The notes: generated by a model not told the origin, from the letters alone. DNA of 55,048 nucleotides from Chitinivorax tropicus (GCF_014202905.1 NZ_JACHHY010000024.1:1-55048); one strand, 5' to 3'. Positions 1 to 11,100 are shown, counted from the first letter of the stretch. Numbers and translations: made by a program.

Positions 1-356
1 CCAAGGCGATCAGAACCGACAACGGCAAGGAGTTCTGTAGCCGGGCCCTGCTGACATGGGCTCATGCACGAGGTGTTCAACTGTTTCTCATTGAGTCCGG
101 CAAGCCAAGTCAGAATGCTTACATCGAGTCCTTCAACGGACGTTTCCGTGATGAGTGCCTGAATGAACACTGGTTCACCAGCATTCGACACGCACTGGTC
201 GTCATTGAAGCTTGGCGACGTGAATACAACGAGGAACGACCCAAGAGATCCCTGGGCGGTTTGACGCCTGCCGCCTATGCCAAAACACTTATCCAGAAAT
301 CGGTTAAATTAGCCTCGGACTCTAAAGCCGACTGCTGCTGAAAACGGGGGGACGTC
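1..356 (+). mobile_element. Right end of an IS3-family insertion sequence (left part outside window)
   Basis: The window opens inside an insertion sequence. The 3' part of its transposase reads to a stop at 339-341, and about 15 bases of G-rich end sequence (aaaacggggggacgtc) follow before host-like sequence resumes. I place the element boundary near 350-358, because the minus-strand antitoxin-like frame reads sensibly up to that point and then turns into transposase antisense. The exact terminal repeat and target duplication cannot be set without the left end. Confidence 0.8.
3..341 (+). CDS. IS3-family transposase OrfB, C-terminal part (5' end outside window)
   Basis: These are the last 112 codons of an IS3-type DDE integrase/transposase. 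The frame begins KAIRTDNGKEFCSRAL, which carries the second catalytic Asp (TDNGKEF). The catalytic Glu follows in QNAYIESFNGRFRDECLNE. The usual C-terminal signature is present as EYNEERPKRSLGGLTP. Spacing between these motifs and the position of the stop match the family, so this end of the protein looks intact. Whether the element is active depends on the missing 5' part and OrfA. Confidence 0.92.
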   Translation, partial: KAIRTDNGKEFCSRALLTWAHARGVQLFLIESGKPSQNAYIESFNGRFRDECLNEHWFTSIRHALVVIEAWRREYNEERPKRSLGGLTPAAYAKTLIQKSVKLASDSKADCC

Positions 357-570
357 GATGGAATTCGTTGACTGATTCGTCGTCGAGACGATCTTCTTCT
401 TCTTCTTCTTCTAATTTTTTCAGAAAGAAGCGATACGCCTCCGGGCTGATCACAACACCCAGTACCTTACCGTCACTGTCAAGTATGCCGATATCCTCTT
501 CAAGCGGTTCCTCTTCAGCGAGCATCGCGAGGAGGTCTGTCCCGACTAGCGTGGAATTGATTTCCCGCAT
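322..570 (-). pseudogene. Small acidic antitoxin-like protein, 3' end replaced by the insertion sequence
   Basis: An 82-codon frame starts at ATG 570 after a GGGG ribosome-site-like stretch. It begins MREINSTLVGTDLLAMLAEE and contains GKVLGVVISPEAYRFF, the kind of segment found in Phd/YefM-type antitoxins, then a run of Glu and Asp (encoded by repeated GAA). The last dozen codons (HRRPPVFSSSRL) are antisense to the IS end, so the native C-terminus is lost. If it was an antitoxin, its toxin would have lain downstream, where the IS now sits. The antitoxin reading is a resemblance only; the interruption is visible directly. Confidence 0.5.
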
Positions 571-1012
571 ATGTAACCCCTATTCTGATTCATTGTTGAA
601 TGCAAACCTGCCTTACGCCACGGCTTGCTTATGCTCATATTGCTTAGGCAAAAGCTGACCAGATCGACACAACCATATGCGTTAGTGTGAAAATAATTCC
701 AATGTCATAATGTATTTACCAGCATCAGTCACCTCTTAGTGTCTGGCAGGTTTCCAGTAAGGCACGCCAATCAAAAGCCTGAAGCTGCCTGACATATTTC
801 AAACATAAAGTGTGCAGGCCATGTTTCTTGTTGTTCCTGCGATTACCGATACTGCGGAAACTACCTTCACCGGTTTTCCATGCATTTTGAACGGATGACC
901 AGGCTGACTGTTGGCCCCACCACTCTATAGCTGATGCAGCGATATAGCGGTAGCACGTAGCGCATTGTGCAGGATGTACAGCTAGTAGCTGTGAACAAAA
1001 GCTGATGCCGCC
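571..1012. other. Intergenic stretch without a supported gene
   Basis: About 440 bases lie between the broken antitoxin-like gene and the groES promoter. A 101-codon open frame on the minus strand (725-1030) has no start context I trust and no recognisable domain; it would also begin inside the heat-shock promoter. I see no tRNA, terminator or repeat. It may hold the decayed remains of another gene. Confidence 0.4.
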
Positions 1013-1013
1013 C

Positions 1014-1040
1014 CTTGAAATCCCCAACACCCGCCCCTAT
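1014..1040 (+). promoter_or_regulatory. Sigma32 heat-shock promoter of groESL
   Basis: A perfect CTTGAAA (1014-1020) is followed after 13 bases by CCCCTAT (1034-1040). This matches the RpoH consensus CTTGAAA-N11-16-CCCCATNT well. It lies just upstream of the CIRCE operator and about 115 bases before groES. Confidence 0.85.
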
Positions 1041-1042
1041 TA

Positions 1043-1069
1043 TTAGCACTCACACTCGTTGAGTGCTAG
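1043..1069 (+). promoter_or_regulatory. CIRCE operator (HrcA binding site)
   Basis: TTAGCACTC (1043-1051) and GAGTGCTAG (1061-1069) form the classic inverted repeat separated by exactly 9 bases, one base off the canonical TTAGCACTC-N9-GAGTGCTAA. It overlaps the expected transcription start of the sigma32 promoter, as in other betaproteobacteria with dual control. HrcA itself is not in the window. Confidence 0.95.
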
Positions 1070-1154
1070 TAAACGATTCTGTGATGCTGCCTTGCGCAGC
1101 ACAGCGTTTGCTTTGCACACTGACTCAACACTTATTTCTTGTCAGGAGATATCT

Positions 1155-1445
1155 ATGAAAATTCGTCCTCTGCACGACCGCGTTATCGTGAAGCGCCTCG
1201 AAGCTGAAGAAAAGACCGCATCCGGTATCGTTCTGCCGGGCAATGCCGCTGAAAAGCCGGACATGGGCGAAATCCTTGCTGTTGGTAAGGGTAAGGTTCT
1301 CGAAAATGGCGACATCCGCGCGCTGGAACTGAAAGTTGGCGATAAGGTGATCTTTGGTAAATACGCAGGCCAAACCGTCAAGGTTGATGGCGATGAGCTG
1401 CTGGTTATGCGTGAAGAAGACATCATGGGCGTGGTTGAAGGCTGA
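1155..1445 (+). CDS. groES: Co-chaperonin GroES
   Basis: This 96-residue protein has the normal GroES length. It begins [20 protein letters not shown] and ends [10 protein letters not shown], and it contains the mobile-loop region ([19 protein letters not shown]) that docks on GroEL. It forms the heptameric lid of the GroEL folding chamber in the cytoplasm. The start at 1155 is set by AGGAG at 1144-1148; an upstream in-frame extension to 1059 would run into the CIRCE element and is rejected. It is first in an operon with groEL, 45 bases apart, under sigma32 and CIRCE control. Confidence 0.98.
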   Translation: MKIRPLHDRVIVKRLEAEEKTASGIVLPGNAAEKPDMGEILAVGKGKVLENGDIRALELKVGDKVIFGKYAGQTVKVDGDELLVMREEDIMGVVEG

Positions 1446-1490
1446 TTGTAGCCATCCCATCTAGCGAATACTGAAATCAGGAGATATTAA

Positions 1491-3128
<1,638 letters not shown>

Positions 3129-3160
3129 TATCCCAATCCCATTAATTTGTCATATAATGA

Positions 3161-3187
3161 AGCCCCGTGATAAGCGGGGCTTTTTAT
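3161..3187 (+). terminator. Rho-independent terminator of groESL
   Basis: AGCCCCG (3161-3167) pairs with CGGGGCT (3175-3181) across a 7-base loop and runs directly into TTTTTATTT. Confidence 0.9.
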
Positions 3188-3309
3188 TTGCGAGTAGCAT
3201 GGGCTTGCGAAGAGCTAGAACTTGGGCTTAAATTCCGAATGAATTAGAAATATAGTCTGGATCATTCCCGCCTCGATTTAAGTTAACCAGCGCTATAAGG
3301 AATACAAAA

Positions 3310-5304
3310 TTGAAGACGTCATTTGTTCCGCGGATTCTGCAGCATGCGCTGTTGGCCGCATCGTCATTGGCCTTCGTGGCCCTCACTGCTTGCAGTGGCG
3401 GAGGGGGGGGCGGAAGTACCACTCCACCACCACCTGCGACTCCACAAGTAGCAAAACTATCGATCGCAACTGTTGCGGACACGACAACCAATCAACCCAA
3501 AAATTCAGTAAAAACAGACAATAGTGATTCACTGCATGTTGTTGTGACTGCCTTGGATGCGAACAATGTCGCTGTGAAAGATGCTGTTGTCCAGTTCAGT
3601 AGCGGATCTGGTGAAATTCAGGCGACCACTACCACTACAGATGCCACGGGTAAAATTTCTGCCAAATTCAGCACAGGCCTTTCCGCCGAATCCAAGTTCA
3701 ATCGCACTGAGACCATCAGTGTCGTTGCGCCTGCCACCAATGTGAAAGCTTTGGTTCCAGTCGATATCGTTGGAACTACTCTGACCATGAAGCTCGCAAC
3801 CGGCAGCAGCACGTCTGTTCCCAGTGGTGGGAACGCGGGTGTTGTAGTCTCTGTGAGAGATGCCGGTGGCAAGGCAATCACAAATGCGGCGGTATCCATT
3901 TCTTCAACTGGTACGGGTAGCGTCACCAGCAATAACACGGTCAATACTGATGCGAATGGTGATGCATCACTGTCAGTAACCGGCGCAAATGCGGGTGCCA
4001 CGACTGTGGTTGCCAAGGCGGCAGGTGCTTCAGGCAGCCTTGACTTGACCGTTACCGGGGGAACGGGTGGTTTCGCATTTACTCAGCCCGCGAGCAATAC
4101 AATCATTGCTATCGGTTCGGAAACTGAAGTGGCTGTTGCGGTTCCTGGTGCTGGGGCGCAAACGACCGTTGTCTTCGCTGCATCGACAGGTGCTTGGAAA
4201 AATACGGACGGGACTTGGACAAACAAAAGCGTGATTTCAGTTCCTGTTGTAGGCGGGGCTGCAAAAGCAACATTTAAATCGGCTGCCTCGGGTGCGGTGA
4301 CCATTGATGCCTACCGCGCTGATCAGGTAAGTTCCCGTGCCAATCTGACGTTGGCGGTGGGTACCGGTAATACAAACAACGCGACCGTGGTACTCCAGGC
4401 TTCTCCAGCTTCTGTTGCAGTGAGTACAGACACCAAGAAGAACAGTGTATTACTGAGTGCCAGGGTAACTGATCCAGCTGGTAATCCTGTGCTGAATGCA
4501 CCTGTCAGCTTCAGTATCGTAAAATCCACTTCAAGTGGTGAGTCGGTGGGCCCAACCATTGCATTCACTGATGCGACCGGGGTGGCGACTACCACCTTTA
4601 CATCGGGCTCTCAACCTGGAAAAGTGACGCTGAATGCGGATATCGTGGGTGGTGTCGGCGTCAAGGCGGGCCCTGTAGATATTGATGTTGGTGGCCAAGC
4701 TGCATCGATTGGTTTCGCACAAGATACCAAACTTGCAGTGAAAGATATCGACCCCAACTACTACTTGGCAATGTCTGTTCATGTTGTGGATGGGAAAGGT
4801 AATCCGGTTCCTGGTGCTAAAGTCACACTGAGCGTGAACCCGATATATTTCTCGACGGGTAGTGGTTGTGCTATCACCAACAATTACATCACTGAGTGGC
4901 CTAGTGAAAAGGCGTTCCTTAAATCCCTAGGCTTGGATCTTTCGTTGAATGGTGAGAAAGATCCAGTTACTGGTGCCGTTACCAGCCCTGGTTTATGGCG
5001 GGGTGTGAAGTACGATTTGGGTGCAGCAAGTGATGTTCCTGACGCATTCCCCGGCCAGTTGACGCCGACAAATGGTAATGTTGGTTCAGTTCCTGGTGAG
5101 GTAGTGACTGAAAGTGACGGGAAGGTGAATTTCACTTATTCCTATCCGAAGTCCAGCGCGCTCTGGCATGTGGTTCGTATTTCTGCACGAACCATGGTGG
5201 CAGGTAGCGAGGCGACCACAAACTACGTATTTAGGTTGTCTGCACTGGAATCGGACGTGAAACCTTGCCGTATCCCGGACTCTCCTTACACGCCACCTAA
5301 GTAA
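3310..5304 (+). CDS. Ig-like (Big_1-type) repeat lipoprotein, probably surface or periplasmic
   Basis: A 664-residue predicted lipoprotein: signal peptide of about 27 residues, lipobox LTAC with Cys28, then a Gly run and a Pro-rich linker. The rest is a string of Thr/Val/Gly-rich beta domains resembling bacterial Ig-like invasin/intimin folds. Repeating phrases are of the type DANNVAVKDAVVQFSSGSG, TDATGKISAKF, DAGGKAITNAAVSI and DPAGNPVLNAPVSFSI. I count at least four such units between residues 48 and 555, with a less regular C-terminal part containing two Cys. The start is TTG at 3310 with AAGGA upstream; no better ATG fits the signal peptide. Function is unknown; adhesion or envelope roles are typical of the fold. 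It stands alone between two terminators. Confidence 0.8.
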   Translation: MKTSFVPRILQHALLAASSLAFVALTACSGGGGGGSTTPPPPATPQVAKLSIATVADTTTNQPKNSVKTDNSDSLHVVVTALDANNVAVKDAVVQFSSGSGEIQATTTTTDATGKISAKFSTGLSAESKFNRTETISVVAPATNVKALVPVDIVGTTLTMKLATGSSTSVPSGGNAGVVVSVRDAGGKAITNAAVSISSTGTGSVTSNNTVNTDANGDASLSVTGANAGATTVVAKAAGASGSLDLTVTGGTGGFAFTQPASNTIIAIGSETEVAVAVPGAGAQTTVVFAASTGAWKNTDGTWTNKSVISVPVVGGAAKATFKSAASGAVTIDAYRADQVSSRANLTLAVGTGNTNNATVVLQASPASVAVSTDTKKNSVLLSARVTDPAGNPVLNAPVSFSIVKSTSSGESVGPTIAFTDATGVATTTFTSGSQPGKVTLNADIVGGVGVKAGPVDIDVGGQAASIGFAQDTKLAVKDIDPNYYLAMSVHVVDGKGNPVPGAKVTLSVNPIYFSTGSGCAITNNYITEWPSEKAFLKSLGLDLSLNGEKDPVTGAVTSPGLWRGVKYDLGAASDVPDAFPGQLTPTNGNVGSVPGEVVTESDGKVNFTYSYPKSSALWHVVRISARTMVAGSEATTNYVFRLSALESDVKPCRIPDSPYTPPK

Positions 5305-5324
5305 GTAGCGGTAAGAAAGACCAT

Positions 5325-5368
5325 TTCCCCGTATCTCTGATTGAAATTGGAGATATGGGGAATTTTTT
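5325..5368 (+). terminator. Rho-independent terminator after the Ig-like lipoprotein gene
   Basis: TTCCCCGTATCTC (5325-5337) pairs with GAGATATGGGGAA (5350-5362) with one G-T wobble, followed by TTTTTT. It ends immediately before the OhrR operator. Confidence 0.85.
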
Positions 5369-5369
5369 G

Positions 5370-5412
5370 AACTATTAAATAGTTTGCTATTTAATAGTTT
5401 GGCATGTATTAT
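5370..5412 (+). promoter_or_regulatory. OhrR operator overlapping the ohrR promoter
   Basis: AACTATTAAATAG (5370-5382) and CTATTTAATAGTT (5387-5399) are exact inverted repeats with a 4-base TTTG spacer. TTGCTA (5384-5389) and TATTAT (5407-5412), spaced 17, form a good sigma70 promoter. The -35 box lies inside the palindrome, so bound OhrR should block RNA polymerase. A half with the same CTATT-AATAG core recurs upstream of ohr. Confidence 0.85.
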
Positions 5413-5431
5413 GGGTAGTAATAACTGTGCA

Positions 5432-5899
5432 ATGGGATTAAAAGCAGTGGAGAGTAACATCGACTCATTAAGGTTGGACAATCAGTTGTGTTTCACACTG
5501 TACTCAACCTCATTGGCGATGAATAAGGTATATCGGCGACTTTTGAAGCCGCTGGCGCTGACCTATCCCCAGTATCTGGTCATGGTGGTGTTGTGGGAAA
5601 AGAATTCGCTTCTGGTCAAAGACATCGGTGAGCGTTTGTTTCTGGACTCCGCCACGTTGACACCGCTTTTAAAGCGTATGGAGGCTCAAGATCTGGTGTG
5701 TCGAACCCGTGACTTGAGCGATGAGCGTCAAGTGATCATCACCTTAACTGAGGCGGGCCAAGCGTTACGGGAGAAAGCGTTGGCAATTCCAGACATATTG
5801 CTCTGCGCAGTGGCATGCGACGCAGAAATATTGTCGTTGATCAAGCGAGAATTGGAAGCCTTAAGAAGCAGGTTGATGCAGTTTGCTGATACGCCTTGA
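5432..5899 (+). CDS. ohrR: MarR-family peroxide-sensing repressor OhrR
   Basis: A MarR-type winged-helix regulator of about 155 residues. The N-terminal [18 protein letters not shown] holds the single reactive Cys that organic hydroperoxides oxidise in OhrR proteins, followed by the family signature [14 protein letters not shown]. The winged helix spans roughly [20 protein letters not shown] to [13 protein letters not shown]. Oxidation releases it from DNA and derepresses ohr. The start is uncertain: TTG 5384 and ATG 5411 lie inside the promoter, so ATG 5432 is chosen, though its ribosome site is weak; GTG 5447 is an alternative. It sits 86 bases upstream of its usual partner ohr. Confidence 0.9.
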   Translation: MGLKAVESNIDSLRLDNQLCFTLYSTSLAMNKVYRRLLKPLALTYPQYLVMVVLWEKNSLLVKDIGERLFLDSATLTPLLKRMEAQDLVCRTRDLSDERQVIITLTEAGQALREKALAIPDILLCAVACDAEILSLIKRELEALRSRLMQFADTP

Positions 5900-5935
5900 T
5901 TGGCGCGGGCGGTACGTTGGCGTGCACTCCTATTT

Positions 5936-5965
5936 CCATTTAAATGGTAGTGTGCTATTCAATAG
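5936..5965 (+). promoter_or_regulatory. Second OhrR-type operator, in front of ohr
   Basis: CTATTCAATAGTA (from 5955) matches 11 of 13 bases of the right half of the ohrR operator. The palindrome CCATTTAAATGG (5936-5947) sits just upstream in place of the second half. The two halves are less similar than at ohrR, which suggests a weaker site. It lies 20-50 bases before the ohr start. Confidence 0.65.
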
Positions 5966-5985
5966 TATTTAAAGGAGTTATACAG

Positions 5986-6411
5986 ATGGCAGTTGAAAAA
6001 GTGTTGTATCGGGCTACCGCAAAAGCAACTGGCGGTCGGGATGGTCGTGCGGTATCGTCCGATCAGATGTTGGATGTCAAGCTGACCACGCCTAAGGAGC
6101 TAGGTGGCGCAGGTGGTGAGGGTACCAATCCTGAGCAATTGTTTGCTGCGGGATACTCTGCATGTTTCATCGGCGCGCTGAAATTCGTTGCTGGCCGGAA
6201 CAAGATGGCCTTGCCGGCTGATACTGCCATAGAGGGCACGGTTGGTATTGGCCCGATTCCAAATGGCTTTGGTATTGAGGTTGAGTTGAAGATAGACCTG
6301 CCAGGAATGGATCGTGCCTTGGCGCAAAGCTTGATCGATCAGGCGCATCAGGTGTGCCCATATTCCAACGCGACGCGCGGCAACATTGATGTTCGCTTGA
6401 TCCTGGTGTGA
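5986..6411 (+). CDS. ohr: Organic hydroperoxide resistance protein Ohr
   Basis: A 141-residue OsmC/Ohr-family thiol peroxidase, normal length. The two catalytic cysteines are Cys60 ([15 protein letters not shown]) and Cys124 ([13 protein letters not shown]). It reduces fatty-acid and other organic hydroperoxides in the cytoplasm using lipoylated-protein reductant. AAAGGAG at 5970-5976 fixes the start; the longer open frame begins inside the operator and is rejected. It is paired with ohrR and should be induced by organic peroxides. Confidence 0.97.
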   Translation: MAVEKVLYRATAKATGGRDGRAVSSDQMLDVKLTTPKELGGAGGEGTNPEQLFAAGYSACFIGALKFVAGRNKMALPADTAIEGTVGIGPIPNGFGIEVELKIDLPGMDRALAQSLIDQAHQVCPYSNATRGNIDVRLILV

Positions 6412-6436
6412 TGTGCGGCAAGTCATGCTGTGACAT

Positions 6437-6461
6437 GGGCTGCTTTTCAAGCAGCCCTTTT
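6437..6461 (+). terminator. Terminator of ohr
   Basis: GGGCTGCTT (6437-6445) and AAGCAGCCC (6449-6457) pair around TTC and run into TTTTCATTT. Confidence 0.85.
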
Positions 6462-6758
6462 CATTTGGTCAGTTTGCCTGTGGCAGTCACGACCTGATTT
6501 GAAATCACGCGCTTATGCGGGGTTTCATAGCTTGTCCGGTATTCCGCACTGGCCCAGTAAACCTGCCTAGGTGTAAAGCGCACGGGCAACCAGTCCTTGC
6601 CGTGCCCTTTCTACTTTGACCCCGGTGCTGACTTTGCCTGCCGCCTCGGATCGTCAATTCATTTCATTTCGCGCAATTTGGCCGGTCGCTATGTGGTGTT
6701 CCTGCATGATTTGCACGACATAGCCCGCCAATGTATATGCCATGGCGGGCGTTTTCAT
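6461..6758 (-). pseudogene. Decayed small gene of about 99 codons, unknown family
   Basis: Read on the minus strand from ATG 6758, the first 34 codons give MKTPAMAYTLAGYVVQIMQE... ending NEMN at a TGA (6654-6656). The remaining sequence gives a convincing protein tail one frame over (KGHGKDWLPVRFTPRQVYW..., ending VTATGKLTK at 6461). Joining them needs one frameshift and one in-frame stop. Composition and codon choice look protein-like throughout, and the tail stops right at the ohr terminator. It is either a broken gene or contains two read errors. No family is recognised. Confidence 0.4.
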
Positions 6759-6818
6759 CTGGTGCCTGATGCGTGTGCGCTTGATTGGAACGCCATACCC
6801 TGTCACCAGGTGATGCCT

Positions 6819-8177
6819 TCATTGTTTGGGTCTGGAGCGGGTCAGTTGCCAGACCATGCCACCCAGCACCGCAACGCCAAGCAGCAAGACGACCCATAGT
6901 GCGGCTTTGTTCCAATCTGGGGTGGAGGTGTCGTTGAGGGTGACACTTTGGCCCAAGTTGGCACCGCTCGATGAGTGTAGCTCACCCAGCGAGGCTGTCG
7001 TGATGGTGGGTGCACGTGGGGTGCCCCAGCCGGGGATCAGTGTGTCGATGGGCAGGCTGATCGATTGCTTGCCCGCTTGCCCGACCTGTAGTCGGTATGG
7101 CCCGTTGCCCTTGGCCAGAAACACCAGCTGATGGGCGGTACTGCCGATACGGAAGGTGGGCAGCGGCTGGCCGAAACCACCACCGCGTTCGTCGGCCTGG
7201 ATCGATAGATATTTCACCAGCGTGCCGGGCAGCTGAAGTTGCTGGTGTGTCCATTCTCCCCCCTGTTGCTGCAGGCGGTATACCACATCGCTGACCAATG
7301 GCATCCAGGTTTGGCGGGCTTCTTGACGGCCAGCAATCTGTACTGGGATCAGGGTGTTGGTCTGCGCCAACTGGATGTCCAGTTGATCGATCTGCAGGGG
7401 GCGGGGCAATGTCAATACCAAGCCGTGCTTGGCATCGTGGCTGGCTTGCAGCGGGCCAGACCACACGGTGGGAGCCGCCTGCCAAGTGCGGTCGCCATAA
7501 GCCAGGCTGACTTTGTCCAGGCGAGGCGCGCTTTGTGGGGATTCCCACAGCAGGCGCAGGTAACGTGCGCGAGTGTGATCGAGCTCAATGGTTTGTTGGC
7601 TGATCTGTTGCCCATTGTAGGCAAGCCGTGCCAGTTGCGCGACATTCAGTGGGTGCCAGCTGCGCAGGTCGTCGCTGGTTTCGATACGGACACGCTGAAA
7701 GCCGGTCTGGCTCGCGTCCCAGTCCAGGTTGAGCCGCACCAGAGGCGCATCGATACGGCTGGCATCCAGCACATAGCCAACGGTTTCGGCTTGGCGGCTC
7801 GGGGCAGCCTGCGGGCTGACCTGTATTACCGTGCCCTCGTTGTTACGTGACACCTGAACCATCATCGTATCAGCCGGCTGGCCGGGCTCGCCCTTGAGCG
7901 GGAAGGGAAGCAGCTCGGTGTGGTTGAGTGCCTGCCTGCTTTGGCCTGTCTCGCGGATCAGGCTGAAAGGGACGGCCTCGCCTTGGTTGTTGAATACGCG
8001 CAGATCGGCAAGATAGGGGTCGCTGGCGGCCAGCACGACTGACATCGGTACTGTCAGCCGGTGAAAAGGCCCACTACCTTGGACGTGGATCGGTGCTTCT
8101 GCTGCGGGGCTGGCCAGGGCAATGCTCGGCAGGGTGGCCAGCAGCCATGCCCAGGCAGGGCGGTTCAAGCGTTTCAT
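6819..8177 (-). CDS. DUF3999 family exported protein
   Basis: A 452-residue protein with an N-terminal signal peptide (MKRLNRPAWAWLLATLPSIA then LASPAAEA), a large beta-rich periplasmic part and one C-terminal membrane segment (about 425-445, AALWVVLLLGVAVLGGMVW) followed by basic residues RSRPKQ. Family resemblance is to DUF3999, whose role is unknown. ATG 8177 overlaps the stop of the upstream DUF2339 gene by 4 bases (ATGA), a translational coupling that supports joint function. A longer in-frame reading into the DUF2339 gene is rejected because of the signal peptide. Confidence 0.85.
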   Translation of the reverse strand: MKRLNRPAWAWLLATLPSIALASPAAEAPIHVQGSGPFHRLTVPMSVVLAASDPYLADLRVFNNQGEAVPFSLIRETGQSRQALNHTELLPFPLKGEPGQPADTMMVQVSRNNEGTVIQVSPQAAPSRQAETVGYVLDASRIDAPLVRLNLDWDASQTGFQRVRIETSDDLRSWHPLNVAQLARLAYNGQQISQQTIELDHTRARYLRLLWESPQSAPRLDKVSLAYGDRTWQAAPTVWSGPLQASHDAKHGLVLTLPRPLQIDQLDIQLAQTNTLIPVQIAGRQEARQTWMPLVSDVVYRLQQQGGEWTHQQLQLPGTLVKYLSIQADERGGGFGQPLPTFRIGSTAHQLVFLAKGNGPYRLQVGQAGKQSISLPIDTLIPGWGTPRAPTITTASLGELHSSSGANLGQSVTLNDTSTPDWNKAALWVVLLLGVAVLGGMVWQLTRSRPKQ

Positions 8178-11100
8178 GGGTTGTCCTCTTTTGCTTGGCT
8201 GGCGGGTTTGGGGGGCAGGGGGGCAAAATAGCCCACGATCAGCAGCAAGACGCCTACGCCGATGAATGAGACGATCCGTGCCAGTCCACCTCGGTTGCCC
8301 AATTCCACCAGAAACAGTTTGGTGACGACGATGCCAGCCAATGCTGCGCCGATCATCCATACCTGCCGCCAGCCACGACGATGGGCGGTAATCATCAGGC
8401 CCAGCGCTGCGAGGCTCCACACCAGCGACAGGCTGGCTTGCACCAACATTGAGCGCATCAGATCCTCAAACTGGAAGGGCACATCGGCCAGCTGATGGGC
8501 GCCACGGAAGACCGCGCAACTCAGCATCAACCAGAGCGAGGCGCCTACTGCGACCTGCCAATGTGGCCGGGCGATGGTGGGCGGCCATGTCTCAGCGCGG
8601 GCTTGCAGCCAGAGCACAATGCTCGCCAATACCAGCAGTTGGCCAATTTCCAAGGGATTGAGCAGCGGCAGGTAGGGGAGTGGGGCAGCCAGGCCTGGGC
8701 TCATCACATTGCTGAGCCAGAACCAGCCCAGGCTGACCACCGCCACCGGCCAGGCCGCAGTATTGCGGTAGCGGGCCTCGTACTGTTGGATGGGCCACCA
8801 ACGTGCAATGCGTTGCGATGTCATGGCGACCAGATAGGCTGCGGGTACCACGACCCCGCCCAGCCAGCGCCAAGCGGTATGTTCATCGCTCAGCTGCAGC
8901 AGTAAGGCACGCATCTCACATGACAGCATCAGTAGCATCACCCATACGCCACCCACATGTGCCATGCGGGCAATCGGCACCGGGTAGTGCTGATCCAGCT
9001 TACGTAAGGTCAGACCGTGCATGGCCACCACCAGCGTCCAGCCCAGCCAGCCCCAGTCGGCCAGTGGGTGATAGGGAGAGGCATCCACCACGCTGATCAG
9101 CAACAGGCCGCCTGCAGCGGGCATCAGCATGGCGCTGAGCACGGCCATGGCCTGCCATTGCCAGCGGCGGGCGACCGCTTGCCATGCCCAGACCGACAAG
9201 GTCAATACCACGAGTAGCAGGTGCCGGGTGGGTTGGGCGTCGAACAGGCGCCAAAGCTCGGTTGACCAGGCATAGGCCCACCAGGCGGTGGCCCATGTCA
9301 GCAATACGCTGCTGATGTGGCCTAGGCCGGCCATCAGCTGATCTGCGCCGGGTTGCCGCTGGGTTTCACGCCACAGGCGCCATCCGCCCAGATAGGCTGC
9401 CAGTGCCAGGGTGGCGGGTGCCCAGAAATCGATATGCCCCAATGGTGTCAGCGTCGGGTCTAGGAAGACATGATCGGACAATGACCAGATCAATGCAGCG
9501 CCACCAACGATCTGTAGCACCAGCCCAAACAACAGCGCCCAGCGTTGTTTCAGCCAAGCGCTCAGCCAGATGATGCCCAGCCCGCTGACGGCCCACACCG
9601 CGCTGGTGGTCTTCCAGGGGGCGACGAACAGCACAGCCAGATTGATGAATACCAAACCGGACAACATGCCCAGACCCAAAGGCCGCATCACGGCGGGATC
9701 AGTTTTGGCGACCGGGTCGCGCATGGCCATGGCCAGCCCGGCAATGGCTGCCAAGCCCAGCATGCTGGCGGCAAGTAAGCCTCGCCAGCCCGATGCCAGC
9801 ACGGCACCTTGATCACCAGCCTGTAGATGCAGCAGGAAGACGAGCCCCCCCATGGCCTGAACAGCCAGCGCTGCAAACAACCAGTTGCGATCTTGCAGGC
9901 GTAAGCCGAGGTAGAGCGTGATCAGCCCCATGAGCGCCCAGGCCATGGTGGCACCCTGGGCATCCAGCCACAGGGCAGGGATCAGATCGAGCATGGCCAG
10001 CCCAGCCCAGGACAACAGGCCAGGGCGTTCCCAGCGGTGTTGCGGCTCGACTGGTGCGTTGCGCAACTGCCAGTAGCTGAACAACAGGGCGCCACCCAAC
10101 ATGATGGCCCCCAGCGCCGAGCCTGTCAGCAGTGTGTCCGTGCCCGTGCTCAAGGTGTTCAGGTAAGCCAGCAACGCAATGAATTGCAGACACAAGGCGA
10201 AGGCACGCGCAATCGGGCGTCGTTGGCGCAGGCCCACCCAGAAGATGCCAGCTCCTTCCACCGCCCAGGCGGCGGAAGTCCATTCAGCATCCAGCCCCAG
10301 AGGGATGGCCAGCGTGCCGAAAACCACGCCCAGCGCCAGCAGAATCTCCATCAACAACATGTGTCGCCATTGTGAGTGACGATGCAGCCAGCTGGCCAGG
10401 ATCAGATACACCCCGCCTATGGCCAGCGCGCTGAATGCCGGGCCAAAAGTCAGGTGGCGGATTACCGCATATTGCAGACCAAACCCAATCAGCGGTGTGC
10501 CAAACAACACCGTACCATCGACATAGTTGGCTTGTCTGGCCGACCAGGCAAGCAGGGCCTGTCGGTCAGCTGGGTTCGGCGCAGCCTGGGCGTCGCGCAG
10601 GGTTCGCCGGGCAAACAGCAGGCCAATGGCGAGATACATCAGGAAGAACAACACCAGAAAGGGCTCGGTGCTGGCAAACAATGTCGGGTGGTAGCTGCGC
10701 AGGCCCCATGCGGTGCCGATGCCGAAGGTGCCGATAAAACCGACTAGATTCAGCATGCGCCAAGCTTTGAACCAGGCAATGCAGAAGATGCCCGCGTTCA
10801 ACAAGGCAAAATAGCTGAACAGCGCAACATGATTACCACCGCCAGTCGAGGCCAGGATTGGTGCGGCAAACCCACCCAAGGTGCCCGCCAAGGCAAGAGC
10901 CAGTGCGTCCTGCAAGATCGCCAGGGCGGCGGCACACAGGGTGATGAGCACCAACAATGCAAACCCCACTTGAGGGGGGATCAGTGGGTGCAACCGCATC
11001 GCGGCAAATACCGTGAGATAGAGGACTGCGATACCCGTCCCTTGCATGGCCAGCCCATAAGTGGCTTGCTTGGTCCGCACCCGCCAGCCGATCACCAGCA

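Noticed and set aside
368-658. Plus-strand Ser-rich 96-codon frame
   Set aside because: It is the complement of the GAA-rich tail of the antitoxin-like gene; the Ser run is a mirror of the Glu run.
725-1030. Minus-strand 101-codon frame before groES
   Set aside because: No ribosome site, no known domain, and its start would be inside the heat-shock promoter.
5384-5431. Upstream TTG/ATG starts for ohrR
   Set aside because: They lie inside the palindromic operator and the -10 box, before any likely transcription start.
6721-6750. GCCCGCCA/TGGCGGGC stem as a terminator
   Set aside because: It lies within the decayed gene and is followed by too few T residues; no plus-strand gene ends there.
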